Source of the DNA: Gemmatimonadota bacterium
GTDB lineage: Bacteria; Gemmatimonadota; Gemmatimonadetes; Longimicrobiales; Gaopeijiaceae
Direction: 5' to 3'
Length of the DNA: 64,000 nt
NCBI GenBank assembly: GCA_028875075.1
Contig: JAPPGF010000023.1
Coordinates: 38,396 to 102,395 of the forward strand
Part shown: positions 20,126 to 30,941 of the stretch, piece by piece
Numbering within the stretch: position 1 is the first letter of the stretch
Layout of the letters: every line of letters starts with the position of its first letter
Translations under genes and position numbers: made by a program
The notes under the pieces: generated by a model
Told to the model about the DNA's origin: nothing
Databases searched by the model: none
What the model saw: only the letters and a program-made list of their open reading frames with translations

Positions 20126-20559
20126 CCGAGTGTGATCCAACGCGCGTCGATCGATGGCGGGAGAACTGACGCAACGAACCAACTATCAGCGTGCTACGTG
20201 CACGACACCCACGATAGGCTCTCCGGCGTGGCGGATCGTGATTCCCCTGCCACCCGCCCTGTTGATGCCTCACAGCTGGCCGAGACCAGCGTGGCGAACG
20301 CCGCCCTCCGGCTAGCTTCGCCGCAACCCGGGTAGAGACTGTCCAGGGCATTGCAGACGGGCCATCTCGGGCGCCCACACAGGCACTGCGGCAGCCCGAT
20401 CAACTGCCTCAAACGGGGACAATGAGCGACCTCACGGTTGGCGGTCACAATACTCGAACGTACGATGTATGTGGTGTCTTACCCTAAGGTGCCCACGCCA
20501 CCAGCGTTGTCGTGAGGACGCACACTCCGGCGTAGCGAATACTCGGGAGAGGAGCCCGT

Positions 20560-21000
20560 GTGGAGCTGATCATGGCGCTGTTGTGCGAGGAAGCTCGCAC
20601 CAACCCGGACGGCAAGCTGGATATCCACGGCGTGTTCAACGACTTGTTCGCTCCCGGCTTCCCCGCTCAGCAGCCGCGCATGGTGCTGGTGCTGGGAATC
20701 GAGTGGGACCGTGAAGACGATGGACGTTACAAGTTCCTCATCGATCTAGAAGATCCTGCGGGACGGCCCGTTCTTACGCTCGACGGCCACACGGACGTCG
20801 ACCGGCGCTCTCCCGAGCGGCCGCCTGCGCGCACGCGCCTGATCATGCCCCTAGAGCAAGTCGTCTTCCCGCAACCCGGCGCCTACCGCTGCGTATTGCG
20901 GCTGAACAACACACGAATCCAAGGACCTGCGCTGCACGTGATGCTCACTGAGGCGCGGAGCTCGGAGGAGCTCCCAACGGAGTCCGGCGGAGAGACTTGA
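20560..21000 (+). CDS. DUF6941-like protein
   Basis: MALLCEEARTNPDGKLDIHGVFNDLFAPGFPAQQPRMVLVLGIEW. Confidence 0.6.
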   Translation: MELIMALLCEEARTNPDGKLDIHGVFNDLFAPGFPAQQPRMVLVLGIEWDREDDGRYKFLIDLEDPAGRPVLTLDGHTDVDRRSPERPPARTRLIMPLEQVVFPQPGAYRCVLRLNNTRIQGPALHVMLTEARSSEELPTESGGET

Positions 21001-21183
21001 CCGAAGCCTCGCGTACCAGGTATTGGCGATGCTGGTGAGAACTCGTGATCAGTTTCTGCACGAAGCCCCGCGGACCCCCCGCTACGGCGTGCCGAGGCGT
21101 AGGAGGATGGAGCGGAATGCGGCGGAGGGCGCGCTCGAGGAGGGGGAGTCGGCCCGAGCCGTGGCGACAGCTCGGGCACGGGT

Positions 21184-21948
21184 GTGCTGGTGAAACCGAT
21201 GGCCGGACTCCAGGTCGTGGTTGGCAAAGGGACAGACGCCTTCGCAGCGCCCGAGATCGAGGCCTGGGTCCGCACAACGTTAGTCAGTGGCAGGCGACTG
21301 TACGAGGCCGCCGCACTGGAGGCGGTTGCTATGTTGGAAGGCCGTGGTCCCGTGCCGGTGGTAAGCACGGAGCTCGGCCGCTGGGTGGTCCGACGCTATC
21401 GCCGGGGTGGGCGGTTAGCGGCGCCGCTGCTCGGAGAACGTTATCTGCGCCTCGGAGTCGAACGTCCGCTCCGAGAAGCGGAAGCCAGCGCTGAGGCACG
21501 TTGTCGCGGGATCGCGACACCGAGAGTGGTGGCGGGTGCGGTCTACCGAAACGGGCCCTTCTATCGAGCCGACCTGATCACCGAGTTTATCGCCGACGCG
21601 TCCGATCTGGAGGACACGCTCTTTCGGGTGGACCACTCGGACTCCGAACGCGCCGAGATCCTTTGCGGCGTGGGAAAGCTCGTCGGCAAGAGCGCAGCCG
21701 CCGGAATCGAGCACCGTGACCTCAACGCGAGAAACGTATTGCTAGAGCGCGGCCTGCACGGTTTCGTTCCACTATTGCTTGACCTCGACCGATGCCGTGT
21801 CTTGCCGCCCGGCGTCGCCGGTAATCCCGCACCCATGCTTAAGCGGCTCGTCCGTTCGCTGCGCAAGCACTCGAAGCTGACCCGCAAAGCAATTGGGCTC
21901 AACGAGTGGCGCGTCCTGTCAGAGAGCACCGTTTCCGGGATCGGGTGA
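21184..21948 (+). CDS. lipopolysaccharide (Kdo) kinase family protein
   Basis: RGGRLAAPLLGERYL, EHRDLNARNVLLERG, PLLLDLDRCRVLP kinase-like motifs. Confidence 0.75.
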   Translation: MLVKPMAGLQVVVGKGTDAFAAPEIEAWVRTTLVSGRRLYEAAALEAVAMLEGRGPVPVVSTELGRWVVRRYRRGGRLAAPLLGERYLRLGVERPLREAEASAEARCRGIATPRVVAGAVYRNGPFYRADLITEFIADASDLEDTLFRVDHSDSERAEILCGVGKLVGKSAAAGIEHRDLNARNVLLERGLHGFVPLLLDLDRCRVLPPGVAGNPAPMLKRLVRSLRKHSKLTRKAIGLNEWRVLSESTVSGIG

Positions 21949-22038
21949 TGATGTGAGCCGCCGACTGGATTCTCATCAGGCGCCCAACGATCGGCGATGT
22001 CGTGCGCGCTCGCTGTGGCCCTTCTTCTCCCGCGGCTC

Positions 22039-22593
22039 TCACCAGAAGAGTAGCTTGGCAATCAGAAATGCGAACCCGGCAAGCACACTGAGTAGTGCCT
22101 CGTATTCTCGATTGCTCCACCATCGTCTCAGCCTGAAGCCGCTGGCTGAAATACTCCGCCCCTCGCCAGTAACCCGGAAGGGAATGATCCTGGGCACGAA
22201 GACCGGCACGTTGCTGGCGTACTCCGCGTACTGCTCTCCGAAGTTCTTGTACAGTAAGCGAGCCTCAGCACGGACGCTACGGCCGTAGATCCAAGCGAAG
22301 AAGACGATGAACAGGAGCACAAACGTCGCCCGCCCGCCCGCCAGCGTTAGCCCCAGCCCAATCAGGAAGCTGCCCAGGTAGAGCGGGTTGCGCGTGTGTG
22401 CGTAGGGTCCCGTGGTGCTGAGTCCACGCTCCTTCCGAATGGTACCCGCCGCCCACGTCCGTAGTAGAGCTCCCGTCAACGCCAGCCCAGCGCCGGGAAC
22501 CAGTATCGAAGGCGTAGGCCGGGCAAACACGAGAAACGGGAGGATCAACAACCACACGGCCCGGAGCCGGAGCTGCCGAAGGGAGAACGTCAT
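22039..22593 (-). CDS. isoprenylcysteine carboxyl methyltransferase-like membrane protein
   Basis: TTGPYAHTRNPLYLGSFLIGLGLTLAGG...EARLLYKNFGEQYAEYASNVPVFVP. Confidence 0.82.
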   Translation of the reverse strand: MTFSLRQLRLRAVWLLILPFLVFARPTPSILVPGAGLALTGALLRTWAAGTIRKERGLSTTGPYAHTRNPLYLGSFLIGLGLTLAGGRATFVLLFIVFFAWIYGRSVRAEARLLYKNFGEQYAEYASNVPVFVPRIIPFRVTGEGRSISASGFRLRRWWSNREYEALLSVLAGFAFLIAKLLFW

Positions 22594-22841
22594 CGTGTTC
22601 TAGGAGGTTCAGTGATCAGTGGCTGTGGAAGGCATAACGACCAGCACGACGGGCGCCGCGGCACCGCTGCCGCCCGCGCGCGTCACCAAACGGCGCCGGC
22701 GGCACATCGTTGATCGCCGCGCTTAGCAAGGGGCCAAAGGAACAGGTCGGCATCCGCGGCTCAAGACCCGGTCGAGCCCAAGGGATTGTTACTCCTAGCA
22801 CATAGTAGGCTCAGCCGGGAGGCGGACATCGCTCACAGCGA

Positions 22842-23843
22842 CTAGGTCTCCGGCAGACCGGGTCGGTGAGCCGGTGGGACGTCTGAGCGCTCGGCAACGG
22901 CGTTTGCCCGTTCGCCTCGGACGCTGGAGCCCGGGGCTGTCCGCCACCGGCGGTGCTGCCACAAGTAATGCTCCGGACGTTGTCTTATCCTGGCGGCCAA
23001 CGCAGCCGTGTGGGCCTCGGTCAGGTGCCGCACGTCCTGCTCAAGGTTTCCGGTGCGCTCGGCACGGATTTCTTCAACCTCGCAGAGATAACGACCGGAT
23101 AGCTTGGGATGCGGCATGCATGTGCCGAGGAAGAGCGGGACACCAGCACGCAGCGCAAAGACCGCCGGCCCGCGGGGAGTGGAGGCCGGTCTGCCCAAGA
23201 AATCCACAAAGACGCCGGAACTCCGGGCGTTCTGGTCGGCCAGCAACGCCGGCACCCGTCCGACCCGCAGCGATCGGAGCAGCTTCCTCGGCGCCTCACC
23301 CCTGCGGACCAGATTCATACCGAGGGCCGCCCGGTTCCGCGTCAGCGCCTCGTCGAATAGACGATTCGCCTGACGCACGGCTACTGCGTCGACCGGGACC
23401 CCGCGCGCTGCGACCGCCGCGCCCGCAAGCTCCCAATTCCCCAAGTGGCCGGTGATCAAGATGGCCCCCCGGCCATTCGCAACGGCGTCGAGCACGACAT
23501 CCATGCCGATCGGGTCGGCTGTCCTGGCACGTATCCGTTCAGCCGACTCGCCGCTGTATCGGAAGCTGGCCACAGCCTCCCGTCCAAGGTTGGTGTAGCT
23601 CGCACGCGCCACACGGTCACGCCAATTCCGGTCCTGGTCCGGGAACGCGTGCGCGAGGTTTTCGTCGGTGACCCGGCGGCGGATTCGGAGCACCGTGCCC
23701 ACGAGCCAGCCGAGTCCAGCCCCGGTAGCAAGCGCGCACCGTTCCGGAAACACTCTCAAACACGCAAGCGCAATGCTGAACGCGACATACTCGACACGGT
23801 ATCGGAAGGGCACAGCACTTCGCGATTCGGCCATGAGGGCCAC
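22842..23843 (-). CDS. lysophospholipid/lipid A acyltransferase (LpxL/HtrB family)
   Basis: GAILITGHLGNWELAGAAVAARG; PALLADQNARSSGVFVDFLGRPASTPRGPAVFALRAG; PEHYLWQHRRW. Confidence 0.9.
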   Translation of the reverse strand: MALMAESRSAVPFRYRVEYVAFSIALACLRVFPERCALATGAGLGWLVGTVLRIRRRVTDENLAHAFPDQDRNWRDRVARASYTNLGREAVASFRYSGESAERIRARTADPIGMDVVLDAVANGRGAILITGHLGNWELAGAAVAARGVPVDAVAVRQANRLFDEALTRNRAALGMNLVRRGEAPRKLLRSLRVGRVPALLADQNARSSGVFVDFLGRPASTPRGPAVFALRAGVPLFLGTCMPHPKLSGRYLCEVEEIRAERTGNLEQDVRHLTEAHTAALAARIRQRPEHYLWQHRRWRTAPGSSVRGERANAVAERSDVPPAHRPGLPET

Positions 23844-24539
23844 CAGGGGGCCAAAAAAAGAATGGGAAACAGCCCCGCCTACGAGCCGCTCGCCGGTCCC
23901 TCGCGGGCACAGACCGGGCGTGGCACAGTCGCCCTGAACCGGCAGAGCGAAGCGCCGATTGTCTCTATAACTCGTTGCTACAATTAGTATTTGAGTGTCG
24001 TTACTGCGACCGATCCCATGCTCCAGAAGTTACTGCAGCGCGCGCGCGGATCCAGTGCCCCACGCACACTCCAGTTAAACACAACCCCCAGAGCGGGGTG
24101 GCTAGATAGTACGGGGCAATCCGAAGCTCTTGAGCGGGACCTCTTGCTATGGGCGGCTGAATCAGACTCGTTCGACACCTCACCATACTACTAGCAGCGG
24201 CCCGGGCCACGCCCCGCGGGACGGTCCATGTCGGCCCGGGAGCCCGCTTGATCAGCCCCGGGAGTCGTTCATTGCTTAAGTGCCATACCGTCCGGCGGAA
24301 CGACATACGCTGATGCTTCCGCGACGACCGCGAGCGCCCGGGCGTGAGGACACGACACTCGATGACACCTAGACGCAGGCCCAGCCCAAGGAAACCGACG
24401 GCCATCTACACACCAGAGCCGGCTCTTCAGGAGGCGGCAACACGTCGGGCCTTGCCACCGGTGGCCGTGTTAGGCGAGGATCCAGTTCACCTCTCGCCAG
24501 CGGGGCGCGGGGCTTGAACCGAAGACCAGGAGCTTCAGC

Positions 24540-25382
24540 GTGGCAGCAAAGCAGCGGACCGGAAGCGGCTCCGGTGAGCGACGGATTGCGATTCTTGGTG
24601 GTGGAAACCTCGGGCAAGCACTCGCCCGGGGATGGATTGCGGCGAACGTGGTGCAACCGGGTAACCTGAGAGTGGTGCGCCGGCGCCCGGAGCGCCTAGC
24701 GGAGCTGGCCGAACTCGGCATCCGGACCAGTGCGGACAACCTCGAAGCCACTCGCTCCTCCGACCTGCTAGTGATCGCCGTCCAACCTCAGCAGATCGAG
24801 AGCTTGCTCGAGGAGATCCGGCCTGCGATCGAGCCCGCCCGCCATCACGTTGTCTCGGTCGTGTCGGGCGTCTCGCTGAACGTTCTTCGGCACTGGCTGG
24901 GCGACATCGCTCTGGTGCGGGCCATGCCAAACACGGCCGTCGCGATCCGCGAGTCCATGACGTGCCTGTCGGCCACGGCTGCGCGAGCGGAAACCCTTGG
25001 GGAAGCTCGTGCGCTGTTCGACGCGCTCGGCCGCACGCTCGTCATCCGTGAGGAAATGATGATTCCAGCTACCGCCCTGTGCGCGTGCGGCGTGGCATTC
25101 TTCCTCCGATCGGTGCGGGCTGCTTCCCAAGGCGGAATCGAGATCGGCTTCCATCCCGACGAGGCCATGCTGCTCGCCGCGCAGACAGCGCGCGGCGCCG
25201 CATCGCTACTGCTGCGTGAGGACTCACATCCTGAGGCGGAGATCGATCGCGTCACCACACCTCGAGGATGTACGATCGCCGGGCTCAATGAGATGGAGCA
25301 TCAGGGCTTCAGCTCAGCCCTGATCAAGGGCATCCTGCTCTCTGCCGATAAGGCGGCCGGCCTCTATGGAGCCTCGAGCTGA
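24540..25382 (+). CDS. proC: pyrroline-5-carboxylate reductase
   Basis: RIAILGGGNLGQALARGW; RAMPNTAVAIRESMTCL; DRVTTPRGCTIAGLNEMEHQGFSSALI. Confidence 0.88.
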   Translation: MAAKQRTGSGSGERRIAILGGGNLGQALARGWIAANVVQPGNLRVVRRRPERLAELAELGIRTSADNLEATRSSDLLVIAVQPQQIESLLEEIRPAIEPARHHVVSVVSGVSLNVLRHWLGDIALVRAMPNTAVAIRESMTCLSATAARAETLGEARALFDALGRTLVIREEMMIPATALCACGVAFFLRSVRAASQGGIEIGFHPDEAMLLAAQTARGAASLLLREDSHPEAEIDRVTTPRGCTIAGLNEMEHQGFSSALIKGILLSADKAAGLYGASS

Positions 25383-25432
25383 GGCACCGGATGACAGGAC
25401 CGTCGGTCATAATACCGGCCGCGCCGAGAGAA

Positions 25433-25463
25433 ACCCCGGCCCGGCGCGAAGCCGAGCCGGGGT
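25433..25463. terminator. candidate bidirectional terminator hairpin
   Basis: ACCCCGGC (25433-25440) / GCCGGGGT (25456-25463) perfect 8-bp stem between convergent proC and TonB receptor genes; no clear U-tract. Confidence 0.4.
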
Positions 25464-25575
25464 GGCGTAAAGGTGGCCTCAAGCCAAACTCCCAGTAGCG
25501 GGCGCGCTGAACCACGAGTTGTCGGTGCAAGTCAGCGTCCAGCGTTCCACCAGCCGGCGCCCCCCTGCGTCAAAA

Positions 25576-28449
25576 CTACCAGCTGTAGGACAGCTTGGTG
25601 TAGTAGAACGCCCCGTTAAAGCCGAACGGGCTGTACTCGCCATATCGCTGACCGGAGTCGTTGGCTGCGTCGGGGAACTCACCCGGATAGGTGTTCAGCG
25701 CATTCTGCCCACCGACCGTAAGTGTCCATCTGTCGGCGAACGTCTGGGCAAACTCGAAATCGAGCAGCTGGCGTCCCGGATAACGGGTCGTGACATCGGG
25801 ATTGCCAGAGTAGGGTGCGAACCTCTCGAAGACGCCGTCCCAATGGCTGCCCCGTACTAGCAGGCGGGTTCCACTCGGGAAGACGTGATTGACAGTCACG
25901 CTCCCTCTCGTTGACGGCAGCCCCTTCTCCAGCGCGTTCACACGACTGTCGTTGAGCGTCTCCGGGTTGTGCTCGGTCACGTTCGTGCTGGTGACGTTCC
26001 AGGCTGTGCTCACGGTGGTGACGCCCCGGTCGTTCTCGACATCGTAGGCGGCCACAACGTCTAGCCCCTGCGTCCGGGTCGAGAAGTCGTTCACGAAGAA
26101 CTGGAACCTCTTGAGCACGCCACCGGGCCGGATAATGCCGTCCTGGACCAGACGCTGAATCTCGTCGTTCGTGAGGTTGATGTTCCTGCTGGTGGTGAGA
26201 CGTTGCGACACGTCGATCAGGAAGTAGTCCGCGGAGAGGCTGAAGTTGCCTCGCTGGAACACGCTACCGAACGATAGGTTGACCGACTTCTCCGGCTCCA
26301 AGGGCTCTCCACCGTACTGTTGGGCGAGCGCCGATGTCGAGGGGATCGTACCGTTGTTGGTAAGGTCCTTGAGGGCAGGATCATAGATGGTCGAGATGTT
26401 GAAGGCATTCTGTTGTCCCGGGGTAGGCGCTCGGAATCCGGTGCTGGCGGCACCTCGCAACGCGAATCCCTCGGATAGGCTCACGCGTCCGGCAACCTTC
26501 CCGTTGACCGTCGTCCCGAAGTCCGAAAAGCGCTCGACTCGGCCCGCTATGCCGAGGGTCCAAGCACCGTCCGGTTCGCGTAACTCGAGGTCCCCGTAGC
26601 CCGCGAAGTTGCTGCGGTTCCAGATTCCCGCCGTGAGCGGCCCAAACCCGGTGAAGCCGTTGGAGCCGGGGGTGAAGCCTTGCGAGGCTAGCGGCCCCTC
26701 GGTCCAAGATGGTGCATCGCCCTGAACAATCTCGAACCGCTCGTTACGCCACTCCGCGCCGCCCGCGATGTTGACCTGGTCGTTGACCGCGTAGGAGAGA
26801 TCGACGTTGAAGTTGGTTTCCAGCTGGTCGTAGATCCCAGGGTTGAAATACGGAGTGCAGGGCTGGTCGGGAACGGCCGGTGAGGTTCCCTTGTCGCTGC
26901 ACGGCTGATCGGGCCCCAGCGAGGCGTTGACGGTGTTGTACATGTAGAAGTCGAGGCTGGAGTTGCCAACAGCCGCGCTGGCGTCCCACGACAACCTGCC
27001 GCTGGTTCCTCGAAGCCCCGCCACTACGGAGGCGTCGGAGACATAGGATCCGAACTGCGGCGTGAAACCACCGGGGAACATCTTCTGGAAGGTGAAGCAG
27101 TTGGGATTGGCCAGGACCTCCTCCAACGCAGCCATGTCGGCCACGAGGCCGTCCACGACCCGGACTTCCGGACACCCTGCCGATCCGTCCAGCACCCCGT
27201 CCTGCGCGTCGGTCAGGTCACCGACCAAGAGATGACCGGAGCCAGTGTTGAACACGCCGCTACGCGTGTTGGGGTTCCGGAAGTAGAATCCCCCCTCCAC
27301 TTGCTTGGACGCGTAGTTGCCGTGCCCATAGAACGAGAGGTTGTCGTTGAAGACGTAAGCCGAATTCGCCCACAGCTTGAGGTCGTTCGAAACCGTCGGT
27401 GACCCCCAGATCTGCGCGGGCGTGCGCACGTCGCGGTTCCCGGAGGCGATCAGCTTCGCGGCGTCGTTGCGCTGAACGCTGCGATCAGTGGGATCGGAGT
27501 TGCCGTATTCGCCGGTCAGATTCAGGAAGCCCGACTCCCCCAACGGCAGGCCGAAGTTGCCCGAGAGCGTGTACATGTCGCCGTCGCCCGGGAACAGGCC
27601 ACCCTCCAGGAGCTCGGTTGTCTCGGCGAGCAGGTGCCCGCCCGTTTTGAGCTCGATCGAGCCGCCGGAGCCGTCGTTCTTGAGGACGAAGTTCATGACC
27701 CCCGCGATCGCGTCGGACCCGTACTGGGCGGCGGCGCCGTCGCGCAGGACTTCGGCCTGCTCCAACGCGATTGAGGGGAAGAGTGAGATGTCGGGGCCCT
27801 GCGCGCCGTCGGCGATGCTGTTGCCGTACCACACGATCACCGCAGAGCGGTGACGCCGCTTCCCATTCACGAGCACCAGCGTCTGGTCAGGCGAGAGGCC
27901 GCGCAGATTGGCCGGCCGCGAGAAGGTGGCGGCATCGCTGATGGGCTGGGTGTTGACGTTGAAGGAGGGGACCACGTTGCGTAGCACGTTTGCGAAGTCG
28001 ACGTCGCCGCGGTTGACGATCTCGGCGGCGGGTATGACGTCAATCGGAACGGCCGACTCCGTCACCGTACGCGGTCGGGCGCGGGTTCCGATGACCGTGA
28101 TCCCGCCGAGGATGAGCGCCTCCTCGGACAAAGCCACGTCAAGGGGGGACTCCGAGCCAGCTACGACCGTAACCTCCTGCCTAGCAATGGCATACCCGAT
28201 CAGCTGAATCTCGACTACGTGGGTGCCCGCAGGCACGCCCTGGACCACGAACGCACCCTCGTTGTCGGACAGCGTTCCGACGGCAAGGGCGGGGATGAAG
28301 ACTTGGGCGCCCGCGAGGGCCTGGTTGGTGGCATCGTCGCGGACAGTGCCCGTGATGGTGCCATCCTGTGCAGCCGCGAAGGAGGGCAAAACCATCGCCA
28401 TTGACAAGCCAAGTAGCCATCGTGGGGTGATAGCGAGGACGCATCTCAT
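25576..28449 (-). CDS. TonB-dependent receptor with N-terminal carboxypeptidase-regulatory-like domain
   Basis: Signal peptide; GTITGTVRDDATNQALAGAQVFIPAL; plug VFVNGKRRH/LRDGAAAQYGSDAIAGVMNFVLK; C-terminal KLSYSW. Confidence 0.92.
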   Translation of the reverse strand: MRCVLAITPRWLLGLSMAMVLPSFAAAQDGTITGTVRDDATNQALAGAQVFIPALAVGTLSDNEGAFVVQGVPAGTHVVEIQLIGYAIARQEVTVVAGSESPLDVALSEEALILGGITVIGTRARPRTVTESAVPIDVIPAAEIVNRGDVDFANVLRNVVPSFNVNTQPISDAATFSRPANLRGLSPDQTLVLVNGKRRHRSAVIVWYGNSIADGAQGPDISLFPSIALEQAEVLRDGAAAQYGSDAIAGVMNFVLKNDGSGGSIELKTGGHLLAETTELLEGGLFPGDGDMYTLSGNFGLPLGESGFLNLTGEYGNSDPTDRSVQRNDAAKLIASGNRDVRTPAQIWGSPTVSNDLKLWANSAYVFNDNLSFYGHGNYASKQVEGGFYFRNPNTRSGVFNTGSGHLLVGDLTDAQDGVLDGSAGCPEVRVVDGLVADMAALEEVLANPNCFTFQKMFPGGFTPQFGSYVSDASVVAGLRGTSGRLSWDASAAVGNSSLDFYMYNTVNASLGPDQPCSDKGTSPAVPDQPCTPYFNPGIYDQLETNFNVDLSYAVNDQVNIAGGAEWRNERFEIVQGDAPSWTEGPLASQGFTPGSNGFTGFGPLTAGIWNRSNFAGYGDLELREPDGAWTLGIAGRVERFSDFGTTVNGKVAGRVSLSEGFALRGAASTGFRAPTPGQQNAFNISTIYDPALKDLTNNGTIPSTSALAQQYGGEPLEPEKSVNLSFGSVFQRGNFSLSADYFLIDVSQRLTTSRNINLTNDEIQRLVQDGIIRPGGVLKRFQFFVNDFSTRTQGLDVVAAYDVENDRGVTTVSTAWNVTSTNVTEHNPETLNDSRVNALEKGLPSTRGSVTVNHVFPSGTRLLVRGSHWDGVFERFAPYSGNPDVTTRYPGRQLLDFEFAQTFADRWTLTVGGQNALNTYPGEFPDAANDSGQRYGEYSPFGFNGAFYYTKLSYSW

Positions 28450-29191
28450 GGTAAAGCTCCTCCACGCAAGAAAGTACACACGGGTGTGACCGCCGCCGCT
28501 CGGCTGGGATCGGGACGAGGTGACGCGGGGCAGTCTTCGCAGGCCGCTGAAGACGTGGCCGCACGCGCGACCCTGTGAGCAACGCCAAGGTCTCGATTCG
28601 GCCTTCGCAAGGTCGCCTCCGTCACCTCCTGCGGCGAAGGGGGCGCGTGCGGGAGTCCCGCCATTCAAGCCCGTTCTTCCCGCTTTAACGGCACGACTCA
28701 GTAGGGTCCATCGGACCGTAGGAAACGCAGATCGTGCAGTCCAAGTTGCTCTAGACGATTTCTTGACGGGTACTAAGCCTCGGGCGATCCGCCGACCCGG
28801 CGCGCACGAATGCGAAACTAGTGACGAGTAGTACCGCTCGCAGTATCACCTTGAGGCCTCCGTTGGTCATGTCTAGTCGTTGCACGGCGGTTGTTACAGC
28901 GATATCGGTCGGTGTCCGACGGAAGTCAGGCTGCTCCGGGCTGTTGGCCGTGCACAAGGGAACGTAACCGATGCGAGTCCCATGTGGCTAGTGCCTAGCC
29001 AACAACGTACTGCAGAATTCACCATGACTCTCCCAAGTGAAGACACTCCATAATAGAAGGGCATGCCGCCTAAATAAAGACTCTCGTGTGAACCATGGGA
29101 ACAGTCGTGTGACGTTATGGTGGCCGTCCGAGAAGCACCGAGTGGAGTTCGAGGTGATCGACGTGCGCCCCGGGACCTCCGTACCCCAAGC

Positions 29192-29601
29192 TCAGCCCCC
29201 TCGTAGTGATCCGACGGGATCGAGGCGCGTCGCATACCAGGCCGGAACGGCACAGGCCAGGGCCGCGACTACGGTGAGCAGGAGTTGGAGCCGCGTGCGA
29301 CCCCTGCACCGGGATAGCTGTTGTAGATGGTTACGATGCGGTCGGCATCCGCATACGGAAGAGGCTGCAGGACGATTGCGTTCAGCGCGCTGAACGCGGC
29401 GACATTCGCGCCAATGCAGACGCCCAGCGTCAGCACCACAATGGCTGCGAACGCTCGCTCGCAAGCTAGGTCTCTGATTGCGAGACGGGCGTCTCGTACG
29501 AAGGAGTCCAAAGGCGGTATCCGGCCGTCAATCCGTGTCGAAGCCCGCCATGACTCGACCTCCGTTGTTCGAGTCCAGGTTGCCAGTCGGCTTGTCCGCA
29601 A
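29192..29601 (-). pseudogene. MacB-like orphan permease (ADOP type) remnant: N-terminus joined to C-terminus, middle missing
   Basis: [58 protein letters not shown] in one frame, then LLLTVVAALACAVPAWYATRLDPVGSLRGG in another. Confidence 0.75.
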
Positions 29602-29746
29602 GCAGGGTCAGGGGCTCGCCCACGATCGCGCGTGCCACCGCGACCCGCTGTTGCTGGTCACCCGAGAGCTGGCTCGGGTAGTGCCTGACCCCGTGCGCCA
29701 TGCCGACACGCTCAAGCTCCGGAGCAGCGCTACTTCGCCATGCCAA
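29528..29746 (-). pseudogene. ABC transporter ATPase C-terminal remnant (LolD/MacB type)
   Basis: [40 protein letters not shown]; no Walker A; degenerate signature and Walker B. Confidence 0.75.
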
Positions 29747-29836
29747 GCCGCCCTGCAGACGAGTTCGGTGGCGACGATAGCCTCCGGCCGTTTCCTTCCG
29801 GGCAATTGGCGCGAACTGATCGACCTCGAGGCATCG

Positions 29837-30150
29837 TTACCGCCAAGCGGACTTCAGGGCAAAGAGCAGTGCGACCGGGACAAGCATCGGCGAGCACTCT
29901 CTCCCGCGTCCCACCATAACCTTGACCAAGACGTAAGTGAGAAAGCCGAGGCCGATGCCGTCGGCAATGGAGAACGTCAACGGGATCGTGATCCCGGTCA
30001 TGATCGCTGGTACGGCCTCGGTGATGTCGCGCCAGTCCAGTTCCGCCAGCGGACGCATCATCAGACACGCGACGTACAGGATGGCTGCCGCCGTCGCCTG
30101 GGTGGGTATGGATCCGGCCAGCGGCGCGAAAAAAAGACAGGCGTGACGCC
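29837..30150 (-). pseudogene. NCS2/AzgA-type nucleobase permease C-terminal remnant
   Basis: FFAPLAGSIPTQATAAAILYVACLMMRPLAELDWRDITEAVPAIMTGITIPLTFSIADGIGLGFLTYVLVKVMVGRG; upstream portion absent. Confidence 0.75.
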
Positions 30151-30824
30151 TAGCGGATCGTTCGCTCCGCCAGGAATCCAGATTCCGGGACCTCCACGCG
30201 GAGCACCCGATCCTCACTGTCGTACCACACTTCGTGTAGCGCGCCGTTCATCTCGAAGGTCACATGGCGCGCCTGATGCTGAGCGCCCGCGACTCGGACT
30301 GGCCCCGGCCGTACCGATATCAGCACGATCCGGCCCTGCGCGCCCGTCCGCGGCACGAGCACCGTCGTTGCGTCGCCTTCCGACATCCGAGAAAGGAACC
30401 AGTACAAGTGCGCGACGCCATGTTCGAGAAGCACCGTACCCGTTGCAGCCCGGAACTCCCGTTCCTGTTCACCTCGGCTCGAACGCGTGCGCGCGAGCAG
30501 CCGCCGGTCGCCTGACGTAACCGCGATTTCCACCGGATCCGCACCCGCGACCTCGACCTGATACCTCGAAAAACTGAGATCGGGGCCCGTCTGCAGAAGT
30601 GGCTTCACCTGTTCGTGACCGGCTGGCAGGTCGAGCTCGATGACAGCATTCGCTATGACGTATGCGTCCACGCCCTGGCCCAGCCGGCGGATCGCGAACG
30701 TCTCGGTGCCCACACCTCCCTCGGCCTGTGTAACGTGGAATTCGCCCTCGTCGAGAACCACGTTCTGCGCCCCCGCGGGGGCTGCTAGCCCGAACAAGAA
30801 CAGGACGGCAGGAAAGCGATGCAC
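30150..30824 (-). CDS. secreted hypothetical protein
   Basis: Signal peptide MHRFPAVLFLFGLAAPAGAQ and coherent beta-rich sequence. Confidence 0.6.
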   Translation of the reverse strand: MHRFPAVLFLFGLAAPAGAQNVVLDEGEFHVTQAEGGVGTETFAIRRLGQGVDAYVIANAVIELDLPAGHEQVKPLLQTGPDLSFSRYQVEVAGADPVEIAVTSGDRRLLARTRSSRGEQEREFRAATGTVLLEHGVAHLYWFLSRMSEGDATTVLVPRTGAQGRIVLISVRPGPVRVAGAQHQARHVTFEMNGALHEVWYDSEDRVLRVEVPESGFLAERTIR

Positions 30825-30941
30825 GGTTTGCCGTGTTACCGAATTATTGGAGGGTTTTCGACGCTCACGGGCCCCCTGGATCTACCCTGTCGCCACCACC
30901 CGGTTCGACTCACGCTCACGGGCGCGGGAGGCTGAGGATAC

